A stretch of 64,000 nt of DNA from Mycobacteriaceae bacterium. Its GTDB lineage: Bacteria > Actinomycetota > Actinomycetes > Mycobacteriales > Mycobacteriaceae. The position numbers were made by a program, and so were the translations under genes. Position 1 is the stretch's first letter; every line of letters begins with the position of its first letter. The notes beneath the pieces are model-generated. The model worked only from the letters and a program-made list of their open reading frames with translations. It made no database searches and had not been told where the DNA came from. The stretch spans positions 34,032-98,031 of the forward strand of contig JAPOKC010000005.1 of the NCBI GenBank assembly GCA_029977845.1, in the 5' to 3' direction. Shown piece after piece: positions 51,729 through 60,437 of the stretch.

Positions 51729-52511
51729 CTATCGCCCCGTCCCGAATCGAACGCCGATCGTGGTGAAGATGACGTTGACCGCGAACAGTGCGACCACGCA
51801 CAGCACCAGAGTCTCGTTCACCGCGATACCCACACCCTTGGCGCCGCCGCCGACGGTCAGCCCGCGGTAGCAGCCGACCAGTCCCGCGATCAGCCCGAAG
51901 GTCAGGGCCTTGGCGATGGAGATGATCACCTCGGGTAGGCCGGTCACCAGCGTCAGCGTCTGCAGATAGGCGCCGGCCGAGATGTTCTGCAGGCCGACGC
52001 CGAACAGGAAGCTGCCGACCAGGCCGATGGTGATCACCGCACCGTTGAGCAGGACGGCGACGAACATCGCGGCCGCCACACGGGGCACCACCAGGCGCTC
52101 GATCGGGTCGATACCGAGCACCTCGAGGGCGTCGATCTCCTCGCGGATGGTGCGGGCGCCCAGGTCGGCGCAGATAGCCGTCGAGCCGGCGCCGGCGACC
52201 ACCAGCACGGTCACCAGCGGGCCCAGCTGGGTCACCGAGGCCAGGGCGGCGCCCGCGCCGGAGACATCGGCCGCGCCGAACTCCTGCAGCAGCAGGTTGA
52301 AGATGAAGATGATCAGAACGGTCAGCGGGATGGACATGGCGAAGGTCGGCAGCAGCGCGACCGTCATCAAGAACCAGCTGTATTGGATGAATTCCTTCCA
52401 CTGGAAGGGCCGGGCCAAGGCCTTTCCGGTGAGCACGCACATCTTGAAGAAGCCGCCCATGGCCTGCATGGGGCCGTCGAACCGCTTCCGCAGGAAACTC
52501 GTGGTGGTCAT
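51729..52511 (-). CDS. yrbE1A: MlaE/YrbE family permease YrbE1A
   Basis: GAGSTAICADLGARTIREEIDALEVLGIDPIERLVVPRV permease signature. Confidence 0.94.
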   Translation of the reverse strand: MTTTSFLRKRFDGPMQAMGGFFKMCVLTGKALARPFQWKEFIQYSWFLMTVALLPTFAMSIPLTVLIIFIFNLLLQEFGAADVSGAGAALASVTQLGPLVTVLVVAGAGSTAICADLGARTIREEIDALEVLGIDPIERLVVPRVAAAMFVAVLLNGAVITIGLVGSFLFGVGLQNISAGAYLQTLTLVTGLPEVIISIAKALTFGLIAGLVGCYRGLTVGGGAKGVGIAVNETLVLCVVALFAVNVIFTTIGVRFGTGR

Positions 52512-52562
52512 GGCGTCACACTCTCCGACACACGGCCTCCCTGCCCAGAACGAGTGATATGC

Positions 52563-52592
52563 GTCTCCCTACTCATAGGTAGTAACAGAGAC
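52563..52592. promoter_or_regulatory. Interrupted inverted repeat in the fadD5-yrbE1A intergenic region
   Basis: GTCTC-CCT-ACT-CATAGGT-AGT-AACA-GAGAC. Confidence 0.4.
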
Positions 52593-52639
52593 CACAGGAA
52601 TGTACCCGACGGCTCAGGGACCGGATGTCGCAACCGCAA

Positions 52640-54238
52640 CTATTGACCTCCGGTCTGTTTCTGCCCCGCACCGAACCGGTTTCTCAACTCGGTTTTGAGC
52701 ACCTTACCGGCGGGATTTCGGGGCAGCGCGTCGACGATCTCCAGCGCTTTCGGATGCTTGTAGCGGGCCAGATGCTCGTTGAGGAAGCCGCCGAGATCCT
52801 CCAGGCGCAACCGGGTGTCGGACACGGCCGCGACCATGACCGGCACCTCACCCCATTTCTCGTCCGGCCGGCCGATCACCGCGACCTCGATGACGGCCGG
52901 GTGCGCTGCCAGGACGTTCTCCACCTCGGCGCAGTAGATGTTCTCCCCGCCCGAGATGATCATGTCCTTCTTGCGGTCGACCACCCAGACGTAACCCTCG
53001 GCGTCCATCCGGACCAGGTCACCGGAGTGGAACCAGCCGCCGGCGAAGGCCTCGGCGGTGGCCTGGGGGTTGTTCCAGTAGCCGGCCATCAGGGTGGGCG
53101 CCCGGTAGACGATCTCGCCGACCTCGCCGACCGGCACGTCGTTCATGTTGTCGTCGACCACCCGGGCCGCCACCGTCGGGACCACCCGGCCCACCGAACC
53201 CAGTTTGGTGATCGCGTCCTCGCCGAGCAGCATGCAGGTCACCGGAGACATCTCGGTCTGGCCGAAGGCGGCGACGATATTGCAGTTCGGGAACGTCTGG
53301 GCCATCTGTCGCAGCAGCGTGTCCGAGGCCGGGGCCGCGCCCCACGACAACGTCCGCAGCGCCAGTCGCCGGGGCCTGGCCTGCTGCTCGGCGCAGACCG
53401 CCTGCCACTGCGCCGGCACCAGGAAGATCCCGGTGACCCCCTCGGCCTCCAGGACGTCCAGTAACTCCCCGGGGTCGAAGGCGCCCAGGGGATAGATGAC
53501 GACGGGTGCGCCCAGTGTCATCGCCGGCAGCATCATGCCGATACCGGCGATGTGGAAGAACGGCACCCCGATGAATCCGACGTCGCGGCCCAGTTCCGGC
53601 GGGTTGGTGTAGATCGCCGTCATGGACTGCCCGGCCAGATTGGCGTGGGTGAGCACGGCACCCTTCGGATGCCCGGTGGTTCCGGATGTGTACATGATCA
53701 GTGCCGGGCTGTCGCCGGGGATGTCGACCGACGGGGCGGGCTCACCCGGTTCGGCGATCAGGTCCTCATAGCCGAGGGCGCTCTCCGATGTGGGCGCCTC
53801 GGCGACGATCAGGTGGTGCAGTGGCGCCAGTTCGCGCACCGCGGCCGCGACCGGGGCCAGCATCGGTTCGGTGATCAGGACCGCGGCGCCGCAGTTCTCG
53901 ACCAGATAAGCCAACTCGGGCGGGGTGAGCCGGAAGTTGACCGGGACCGCGATGGCGCCGAGCGCGTTGGCTGCAAGTGTCGCCTCGAAGAACTCCGGGC
54001 GGTTGAGCATCAGGATCATCACCCGGTCGCCGGCCGCGACTCCGCGCCGGTGCAGCGCCGATGCCAGGGCGCCCACCCGCTGATGCAATTGCGCCCAGGT
54101 GATGGTGCGGCCGGTGAATCGCAGCGCGGTCGCATCGGGTTGCATCATCGCGTGGCGCGCCAACTGGGTGACCCAGTTCTGCCGCCGGGACAGGTACGGC
54201 TGTTCGGTCCCTTGGACTTGGGAATGGGGGATGTCCAT
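52640..54238 (-). CDS. fadD5: Acyl-CoA synthetase FadD5
   Basis: MYTSGTTGHPKGAVLTHANL, MIISGGENIYCAEVENVL; directly upstream of yrbE1A. Confidence 0.93.
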   Translation of the reverse strand: MDIPHSQVQGTEQPYLSRRQNWVTQLARHAMMQPDATALRFTGRTITWAQLHQRVGALASALHRRGVAAGDRVMILMLNRPEFFEATLAANALGAIAVPVNFRLTPPELAYLVENCGAAVLITEPMLAPVAAAVRELAPLHHLIVAEAPTSESALGYEDLIAEPGEPAPSVDIPGDSPALIMYTSGTTGHPKGAVLTHANLAGQSMTAIYTNPPELGRDVGFIGVPFFHIAGIGMMLPAMTLGAPVVIYPLGAFDPGELLDVLEAEGVTGIFLVPAQWQAVCAEQQARPRRLALRTLSWGAAPASDTLLRQMAQTFPNCNIVAAFGQTEMSPVTCMLLGEDAITKLGSVGRVVPTVAARVVDDNMNDVPVGEVGEIVYRAPTLMAGYWNNPQATAEAFAGGWFHSGDLVRMDAEGYVWVVDRKKDMIISGGENIYCAEVENVLAAHPAVIEVAVIGRPDEKWGEVPVMVAAVSDTRLRLEDLGGFLNEHLARYKHPKALEIVDALPRNPAGKVLKTELRNRFGAGQKQTGGQ

Positions 54239-54290
54239 CGCCCTCAGCTTGCGCGAAGAACACTGTCCCGTGGGGGAGAACCGAGAAAAG

Positions 54291-54737
54291 TCAGGGGTTG
54301 TCGGCGAGTTGCTCGGCCCGGTTCTTGAGGTTGCCTGCCAGGTGCTCGAGGGCGTCGTTGACGAGTTTCTTCACCATCAGGCTGGGGACACCCGGGATCG
54401 AGGTCTCGATGTCGAGGTCCACGGTCAGCAGGCTCAACGGACCCATCTCCACCACCGAGAACAGCTGTTCCTGCTTGCTGAAGAAGTCGCCCTGTTGCAT
54501 GACGGTCTGGATCTGCACGGGACTCGGGTAGTACACCGCCTGGATGTAGGTGCCCGCCTGCCCTTGGATCTCGGTGTCGATGCGCAACTGGCTGGGCCGG
54601 CCGTCGTTGTAACGGGCCAGCACCCAGACCGCCTTCACCTCGTCGTTCCATTGCGGATAAGCCTCGAAGTCGGCGACGATCGCCAGGATCGCGGCGGCCT
54701 CGGCCTCGACCTCGAGCGTCTTGCTCACCACGGGCAT
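54291..54737 (-). CDS. SRPBCC/polyketide cyclase-like protein (Rv0164/TB18.5-like)
   Basis: SKTLEVEAEAAAILAIVADFEAYPQWNDEVKAVWVL. Confidence 0.87.
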   Translation of the reverse strand: MPVVSKTLEVEAEAAAILAIVADFEAYPQWNDEVKAVWVLARYNDGRPSQLRIDTEIQGQAGTYIQAVYYPSPVQIQTVMQQGDFFSKQEQLFSVVEMGPLSLLTVDLDIETSIPGVPSLMVKKLVNDALEHLAGNLKNRAEQLADNP

Positions 54738-55381
54738 CAGAGACCGGCCTTGCCGTCCGGGTGCCCCAGGGGGGACCCGACACGGATCTTCTCGTCGCGG
54801 ATCAGGCCGCGCAGCACGGTGGTGGCGAACTCCTCGGCGATCTCCTTGGCGGTGCGCCTGCCATCCGGCCGGATCCACCGATAGGCGCCCATGGTCATTC
54901 CGATATAGCCCAGCGCGACCACATGCGAGTCGCAGTCGAAGAACTCCCCGCTGGCGATTCCGCGGTCGATCAGGCCGGCCAGGTGCTGATAGACCTGTTC
55001 CTCCTTCTCCCGCACCTCGGCGACCTGTTCCTCGGTGAACCACTCGGTGATGTAGGGCTGTTCCTGCCAGTAGACGGCCGAGCCCTCGGGATTGTCGGCG
55101 ATGAAAGTCATGATTCGCACGGTGTACTGGTAGAGCGCCTCACGGGCCGACCAGGAGGGGTCGTCGTGCACCGCGGCCAGGGTGTTCTCGGCGGCCCGGC
55201 GGTAGATGTCGAACAGGATCAGCGACTTGCTGGCGTAGTAGTGATAGACCGTCGCCTTGTTCAGACCCACCACGTCGGCGACATCGTCCATCCGGGTGCC
55301 GTGGTAGCCGCGCGCGGCGAAAAGCTTGGTGGCGACGGCCAGCAACTCCTCGCGGCGACTCGTCCCGTTATCCGGTGCCAT
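54737..55381 (-). CDS. TetR family transcriptional regulator (Rv0158-like)
   Basis: RREELLAVATKLFAARGYHGTRMDDVADVVGLNKATVYHYYASKSLILFDIYR HTH. Confidence 0.92.
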   Translation of the reverse strand: MAPDNGTSRREELLAVATKLFAARGYHGTRMDDVADVVGLNKATVYHYYASKSLILFDIYRRAAENTLAAVHDDPSWSAREALYQYTVRIMTFIADNPEGSAVYWQEQPYITEWFTEEQVAEVREKEEQVYQHLAGLIDRGIASGEFFDCDSHVVALGYIGMTMGAYRWIRPDGRRTAKEIAEEFATTVLRGLIRDEKIRVGSPLGHPDGKAGL

Positions 55382-55390
55382 GGAGCCTCC

Positions 55391-55409
55391 CTATCAACTG
55401 GTTGGATAG
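55391..55409. promoter_or_regulatory. Candidate TetR operator CTATCAACTGGTTGGATAG
   Basis: CAAC-TG-GTTG core with flanking CTATC/GATAG arms; overlaps predicted start region of the TetR gene (-10 TAAACT, 55413-55408 minus). Confidence 0.55.
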
Positions 55410-55493
55410 TTTAGGCATTGGACGGTGTTCGGCCCCGTGGCCGGGCCACACGGGGCTAGACTCAGGTCCGACGGACGCAGGCGCTGGGAGGTT

Positions 55494-55613
55494 GTGATGG
55501 ATCCGAATCCCGATTACGACGGGACCGATGAGATCGAGTACTTCTTCAGCTGGCTGCCCTGGGCGCTGCGCGGCACCGACTGGACCGGCACCCCGGCCTA
55601 TCCCCCGGTTTAA
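55494..55613 (+). CDS. Small acidic protein of unknown function (~39 aa)
   Basis: Strong SD-like GGGAGG before GTG/ATG; MDPNPDYDGTDEIEYFFSWLPWALRGTDWTGTPAYPPV. Confidence 0.55.
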   Translation: MMDPNPDYDGTDEIEYFFSWLPWALRGTDWTGTPAYPPV

Positions 55614-56674
55614 CCCCAGGCGAAGGCGTCGACTAGCCCCTCGCCTGGGTCCACCGTGGTGACCAACCCGTTCCGGCTGACCAGAAGCGGGTGCCCGTCG
55701 CCCGTTCCCAGATAGGCGACGACGCCGTCGGTGGCCCAGGCCGGACGGGGAGCATCACCGGGGGTCTCGGCGATCGTGGTCCTGACCCCGTCCGCACCGA
55801 CCGTCACGATCGTCTTCATCCGCCAGTCCGGACTCCACTGCGTGAACGCGACCGCACCCGACGGTAGGCCGGAGACATCCGCGTAGGACCCGGTGCCCGA
55901 GACTCCTCCCGAGAACAAGGATTTCGGTTGTGCGGGCGGATCAACCGCGAAGACACCGCCGTCCCGCATCGCGAAAGGTATTGCGGCGAAATCACTTCCG
56001 TGGGCATCACCGTTGGTGAATAGCACGGTGTGCCCATCGGCGGCGTAACTCACCGAGAAGGTGTTGGTGTCCTTGGCCACCGGAGTTGATGTCCCCCCGA
56101 CGGTCAGGACGTTGATGTCGACGGGGCTGACGTCGCTACGGCCGCCCGCCCAGGCGATGCGCTTACCGTCGGGCGACCACGCGTAGCCGAAGTCGGCGAA
56201 CAGCACGTCGGGCGGCGCGGTCACCGCGCCGGTGTCAGCGGCCGCCGTCAGCAGGAAGCCACCGCCGCCCATGCTGGATTTGAGGAACGCGATCCGGTCG
56301 CCGGCCGGTGACCACCGCGGGTCCTCGACACCGGGACGGTCGTCCCCCTCGAACTTCGGCGTCAGGTCGGCGGGGGCGACCAGTCGGCGCTTGTCGCCCG
56401 AAGCGACGTCGAGCACCCACAGTTCCCCGCCCGCCGCGTCGGATCTGGTCTTGTGCACATAGGCGACCCGTCTGCCGTCCGGTGAGGGCGCCGGCTGGGT
56501 GTCGCCCGGACCGTCGGTGAGCTTGCGGGCCGGGGCGCCGCTGAGATCGCTGACGTAGATCGAGCCGCCGAGGCCGTAGAACAACAACGACGGACCGTTC
56601 TGTGCCGTGGGCGCGCCCGCCGTCGTGCAGGAGGCGACGGTCAGCATCACCAGTACCGGGATCAGGGCGCGCAT
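55610..56674 (-). CDS. TolB/WD40-like beta-propeller lipoprotein
   Basis: Lipobox TVASCTT; repeated blades (QPAPSPDGRRVAYVHK, DPRWSPAGDRIAFLK, GYAWSPDGKRIAW). Confidence 0.83.
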   Translation of the reverse strand: MRALIPVLVMLTVASCTTAGAPTAQNGPSLLFYGLGGSIYVSDLSGAPARKLTDGPGDTQPAPSPDGRRVAYVHKTRSDAAGGELWVLDVASGDKRRLVAPADLTPKFEGDDRPGVEDPRWSPAGDRIAFLKSSMGGGGFLLTAAADTGAVTAPPDVLFADFGYAWSPDGKRIAWAGGRSDVSPVDINVLTVGGTSTPVAKDTNTFSVSYAADGHTVLFTNGDAHGSDFAAIPFAMRDGGVFAVDPPAQPKSLFSGGVSGTGSYADVSGLPSGAVAFTQWSPDWRMKTIVTVGADGVRTTIAETPGDAPRPAWATDGVVAYLGTGDGHPLLVSRNGLVTTVDPGEGLVDAFAWG

Positions 56675-56675
56675 G

Positions 56676-58127
56676 TCACCAGTTTGCCGGACGGTAGTCC
56701 TTGAGGAACACCCCGTAGAGATCGACGCCCGCTTCGCCCTGAACGATCGGGTCGTACACCCGCGCCGCTCCGTCGACGAGATCCAGCGGGGCGTGGAAAC
56801 CCTCCTCGGCGAGACGGACTTTGGTGAAGTGCGGCCGCTCGTCGGTGATCCACCCGGTGTCCACGGCCGTCATCAGGATTCCGTCGGTCTCGAACATCTC
56901 ACCCGCGCTGGTCCGGGTGAGCATGTTCAGCGCGGCCTTCGCCATGTTGGTGTGCGGATGTCCGGGCCCTTTGTAGCGGCGGGAGAACACGCCCTCCATC
57001 GCCGAGACATTGACGACGTACTTGCGCCGGGCCGCCGATGCCGCCATCGCCGCGCGTAACCGGCTTATGAGGATGAAAGGCGCTGTCGCATTGGCCAATT
57101 GGACTTCGAGCATCTCCAGCGGTTCGACCTGATCGACATGCTGGGTCCAGCTGTTGATGTGGTACTCGTCGGGGATGAGGCCGCCGGCGTCGATGGCCGT
57201 TCCGGCCGCCAGCCGTTCGAGCGAACTCGAACCGGCGGTCATCGCCGCTTCGGTGAGTTCATCGGCCCGCGAGGCGGCGGCCGCGAGAATCGGGTGGCTG
57301 GCGACCGAGGCCGCCAGCGCCTGCGGATGGGGATCGTTCGTGTGACCGAAGGTCAGCATCTCAGGTAGCGGACCCGCCGGCAGTGGCGCGAGTTCGGCCT
57401 CGGCCAGTGGCGCGTAGGCACCGGGTGACCGGCGCACCGTCTGGGCGGCGTTGTTGATCAGGATGTCCAGCGGCCCCGCCGCCGAAACGGCGTCGGCCAG
57501 CCCGACCACCTGAGCGGGGTCACGAAGATCGATACCGACGACGCGCAACCGGTGCAGCCAGTCACCGGAGTCCGGCAGGCCGGCGAACCGGCGCACCGCG
57601 TCGCGGGGGAATCGCGTGGTGATCGTCGTGTGGGCGCCGTCGCGCAGCAGACGCAGCGCGATGTACATCCCGATCTTGGCGCGACCACCGGTGAGCAGCG
57701 CGCGCCTGCCGCGCAGATCGGTCCGTGCGTCCCGCCTGGCGTGACTGAACGCGGCGCAGTCCGGGCACAGTTGGTGATAGAACGCGTCCACCCGGGTGTA
57801 GTGCGTCTTGCAGATGTAGCAGGCCCGCGAGCGCAGCAACGTGCCCGCACTCGGCGCCGTTGTCGAGGTGGACAGCGGAACACCCCGCGTCTCGTCATCG
57901 ATGCGGTCCGCAGCGCCGGTTGCCGTCGCGGCGACCACCGCCCGGTCCGCCTCGGCGATCTCCTCGCGCTTCTCCCGGCGGCGGGTCTTCTTCACCGATT
58001 TGAACATCTTCGCCGTCGCCCGGCGGACGGCGACGAAGTCCGGATGGTTCTCGTCGAGATCGTGGAGTTCGGCCAGAACGGCGAGCGTCACCGCCAACCG
58101 TTCGGGATCAATGCCGTCGGAGCGCAC
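56676..58127 (-). CDS. SDR family oxidoreductase with N-terminal zinc-ribbon-like module
   Basis: CYICKTHYTRVDAFYHQLCPDC; RRALLTGGRAKIGMYIALRLLRDGAHTTITTRFP; LDILINNAAQTVRR; GTG start chosen. Confidence 0.82.
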   Translation of the reverse strand: MRSDGIDPERLAVTLAVLAELHDLDENHPDFVAVRRATAKMFKSVKKTRRREKREEIAEADRAVVAATATGAADRIDDETRGVPLSTSTTAPSAGTLLRSRACYICKTHYTRVDAFYHQLCPDCAAFSHARRDARTDLRGRRALLTGGRAKIGMYIALRLLRDGAHTTITTRFPRDAVRRFAGLPDSGDWLHRLRVVGIDLRDPAQVVGLADAVSAAGPLDILINNAAQTVRRSPGAYAPLAEAELAPLPAGPLPEMLTFGHTNDPHPQALAASVASHPILAAAASRADELTEAAMTAGSSSLERLAAGTAIDAGGLIPDEYHINSWTQHVDQVEPLEMLEVQLANATAPFILISRLRAAMAASAARRKYVVNVSAMEGVFSRRYKGPGHPHTNMAKAALNMLTRTSAGEMFETDGILMTAVDTGWITDERPHFTKVRLAEEGFHAPLDLVDGAARVYDPIVQGEAGVDLYGVFLKDYRPANW

Positions 58128-58151
58128 GCCAGAGTCTAAGCTGCCGAACTT

Positions 58152-58625
58152 GTGAACGATCCGACCACGACCGCAGACCGGCCCCACCCGATGCGGCTGC
58201 GCCTGGACTCCTACCCCGTCATCGGTGAGATTGCGACCCGCTACGGCGATATGGATGCCAACGCGCATCTGAACAACCTGGCGCTGGAGTCATTGCACGA
58301 GAACGCCCGCGCCACGATGAACCGCGATCTGATGCCTGATGCCTACTCGCCGAGCAGGCGGCGGCTTCGCCTGGTCACCTCACAGAACGCCGTGCACTTC
58401 CTGGCCGAGGCGCACTGGCCCGTGATGATCCGGACCGGCGCGGGCGTGGGCCGGATCGGGCGCACGTCCTATGTGGCCTCGACGGGCCTCTTCGTCGGCG
58501 GCGCCTGCATCGGCGTGTGCGACACCGTGCTGGTTCTGGTCGACGAGAACGGTCCCGCGCCACTGCCGGATGAGTTCCGGGCGGCACTGCAGACCGTGCT
58601 GCTTCGCTCCCCGAGATCGACGTAA
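58152..58625 (+). CDS. Hotdog-fold acyl-CoA thioesterase
   Basis: IATRYGDMDANAHLNNLALESLHENAR 4HBT motif. Confidence 0.85.
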   Translation: MNDPTTTADRPHPMRLRLDSYPVIGEIATRYGDMDANAHLNNLALESLHENARATMNRDLMPDAYSPSRRRLRLVTSQNAVHFLAEAHWPVMIRTGAGVGRIGRTSYVASTGLFVGGACIGVCDTVLVLVDENGPAPLPDEFRAALQTVLLRSPRST

Positions 58626-58647
58626 TGGTGCGCCCGACTCGCACATT

Positions 58648-58673
58648 CCCGCCCAAACGTTGGTTTGGGCGGG
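58648..58673. terminator. Hairpin between convergent thioesterase and pntB
   Basis: CCCGCCCAAAC-GTTG-GTTTGGGCGGG, perfect 11-bp stem. Confidence 0.78.
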
Positions 58674-58680
58674 GGTGGGG

Positions 58681-60111
58681 CTAGAGCGCCTTGAGTTCCT
58701 CGATGACCTCGCCGACGGACTTCTTGGCGTCGCCGAACAGCATCGAGGTCTGCGGCAGGAAGAACAGCGGGTTCTCGATCCCGGCGTAACCCGAGGACAT
58801 CGACCGCTTGAGCACGATCACCGACCGGGACTGGTCGACGTTGAGGATCGGCATGCCGAAGATCGGACTGGACGGATCGGTGCGCGCAGCCGGGTTGGTG
58901 ACGTCGTTGGCGCCGATCACCAGTGTCACATCGGTGCGCGGGAACTCGCCGTTGATGTCATCCATCTCCTTCATCGCGTCGTACTCGACATCGGCCTCGG
59001 CCAGCAGGACGTTCATGTGCCCGGGCATCCGGCCGGCCACCGGGTGGATGGCGAACTTGACCTCGACACCCTTGGACTCGAGCAGATCGGCCATCTCCTT
59101 GACGGCGTGCTGCGCCTGCGCGACTGCGAGGCCGTAGCCCGGCACCACGATCACCTGGTTGGCGTAGGCCATCTGGATGGCAGCGTCAGCGGCCGAGGTG
59201 GCCTTGACCGGACCCTGGTCACCGCCGGCCGGCCCACCGACGGCATCGGTACCGCCGAAGGAACCGAACACGATCGCCGGAATGGAGCGGTTCATCGCCA
59301 CGGCCATCAGGTTGGTCAGGATCGATCCGGACGCGCCGACGATCATGCCCGCGACGATCATCGCCGTGTTGTTCAGCGCCAATCCTGCTGCGGCGGCCGA
59401 CAATCCGGTCATCGCGTTGAGCAGTGAGATGACCACCGGCATGTCGGCGCCACCGATCGGGAAAACCACGAACAGGCCCATGATGCCGGCCAGCACCAGC
59501 AGCAGCACGATCCACCAGACCGAGAGCCCCTTGTTCATACCGATGTAGACGGCCGCCACGATGGCGGCGATCAGCAGAACGATGTTGGCGGCCTGGAACA
59601 GCTTGGCGCTCTTGACGAATGCCTTTTCGACATTCTTCGGGATGATGTTCTCCTGCAGTTTCGCAAAGGCGACCAGCGATCCCCAGAACGACACCGAGCC
59701 GATGATCGCCGCGAAGAGCGAGCCCACCACCAGTGCCACCGTGGGCGACTGGTCGGGCTTGAATTCCGAGAAACCCTTCGTCTCGATGAATTCCGCCCAG
59801 GCGATCAGCGCGACCGTGCCACCGCCGACGCCGTTGAACAGCGCGACCAGCTGAGGCATGGCGGTCATCTTGGTCTTCTTGGCCGGTGGCACGCCGAGGA
59901 TGACGCCGATCGCCAGACCCGCGATGATCAGGATCCAGTTGATCGATGCGGTGTCGCGGATCTTGATCAGAGTGGCTACAACGGCGATACCCATACCGAT
60001 GGCGGCGATCCAGTTGCCGCGCACCGCGGTCTTGGGTCCGGTGAGGCCCATAAGGCCGTAGATGAAGAGTGCGAAGGCGAAGATGTACAGAACGTCGACG
60101 AGGTAGGTCAC
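58681..60111 (-). CDS. pntB: NAD(P) transhydrogenase beta subunit
   Basis: LLNAMTGLSAAAAGLAL, GYGLAVAQAQHAVKEMADLLESKGVEVKFAIHPVAGRMPGHMNVLLAEA. Confidence 0.96.
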   Translation of the reverse strand: MTYLVDVLYIFAFALFIYGLMGLTGPKTAVRGNWIAAIGMGIAVVATLIKIRDTASINWILIIAGLAIGVILGVPPAKKTKMTAMPQLVALFNGVGGGTVALIAWAEFIETKGFSEFKPDQSPTVALVVGSLFAAIIGSVSFWGSLVAFAKLQENIIPKNVEKAFVKSAKLFQAANIVLLIAAIVAAVYIGMNKGLSVWWIVLLLVLAGIMGLFVVFPIGGADMPVVISLLNAMTGLSAAAAGLALNNTAMIVAGMIVGASGSILTNLMAVAMNRSIPAIVFGSFGGTDAVGGPAGGDQGPVKATSAADAAIQMAYANQVIVVPGYGLAVAQAQHAVKEMADLLESKGVEVKFAIHPVAGRMPGHMNVLLAEADVEYDAMKEMDDINGEFPRTDVTLVIGANDVTNPAARTDPSSPIFGMPILNVDQSRSVIVLKRSMSSGYAGIENPLFFLPQTSMLFGDAKKSVGEVIEELKAL

Positions 60112-60437
60112 TTGGTGAGCTCCTTCGTCTTGGCGGCGTTGATTTCCTTCTTGCCCTTGAACATTCCGAGCATCCGGTCGGTCACGAGGAATCCGCCGAT
60201 GACGTTGAGGGTGCCGAACACCAGCGCGATGAAGGCGATCACCCGCACACCCCAATGCGCGTCGGCCGACAGGTTGCCCAGGACCAGAAGCGCACCCAGC
60301 ACCACGATGCCGTGGATGGCGTTGGTGCCCGACATCAGCGGCGTGTGCAGGGTGTTGGGCACCTTGGAGATGACCGCGAATCCGACGAACCCGGCGAGCA
60401 CCAGGATCGCGAGATTGGCCAGCAGTTGGGTGTACAT
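60108..60437 (-). CDS. pntAB: NAD(P) transhydrogenase alpha subunit, membrane part
   Basis: FVGFAVISKVPNTLHTPLMSGTNAIHGIVVLGAL. Confidence 0.95.
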   Translation of the reverse strand: MYTQLLANLAILVLAGFVGFAVISKVPNTLHTPLMSGTNAIHGIVVLGALLVLGNLSADAHWGVRVIAFIALVFGTLNVIGGFLVTDRMLGMFKGKKEINAAKTKELTK

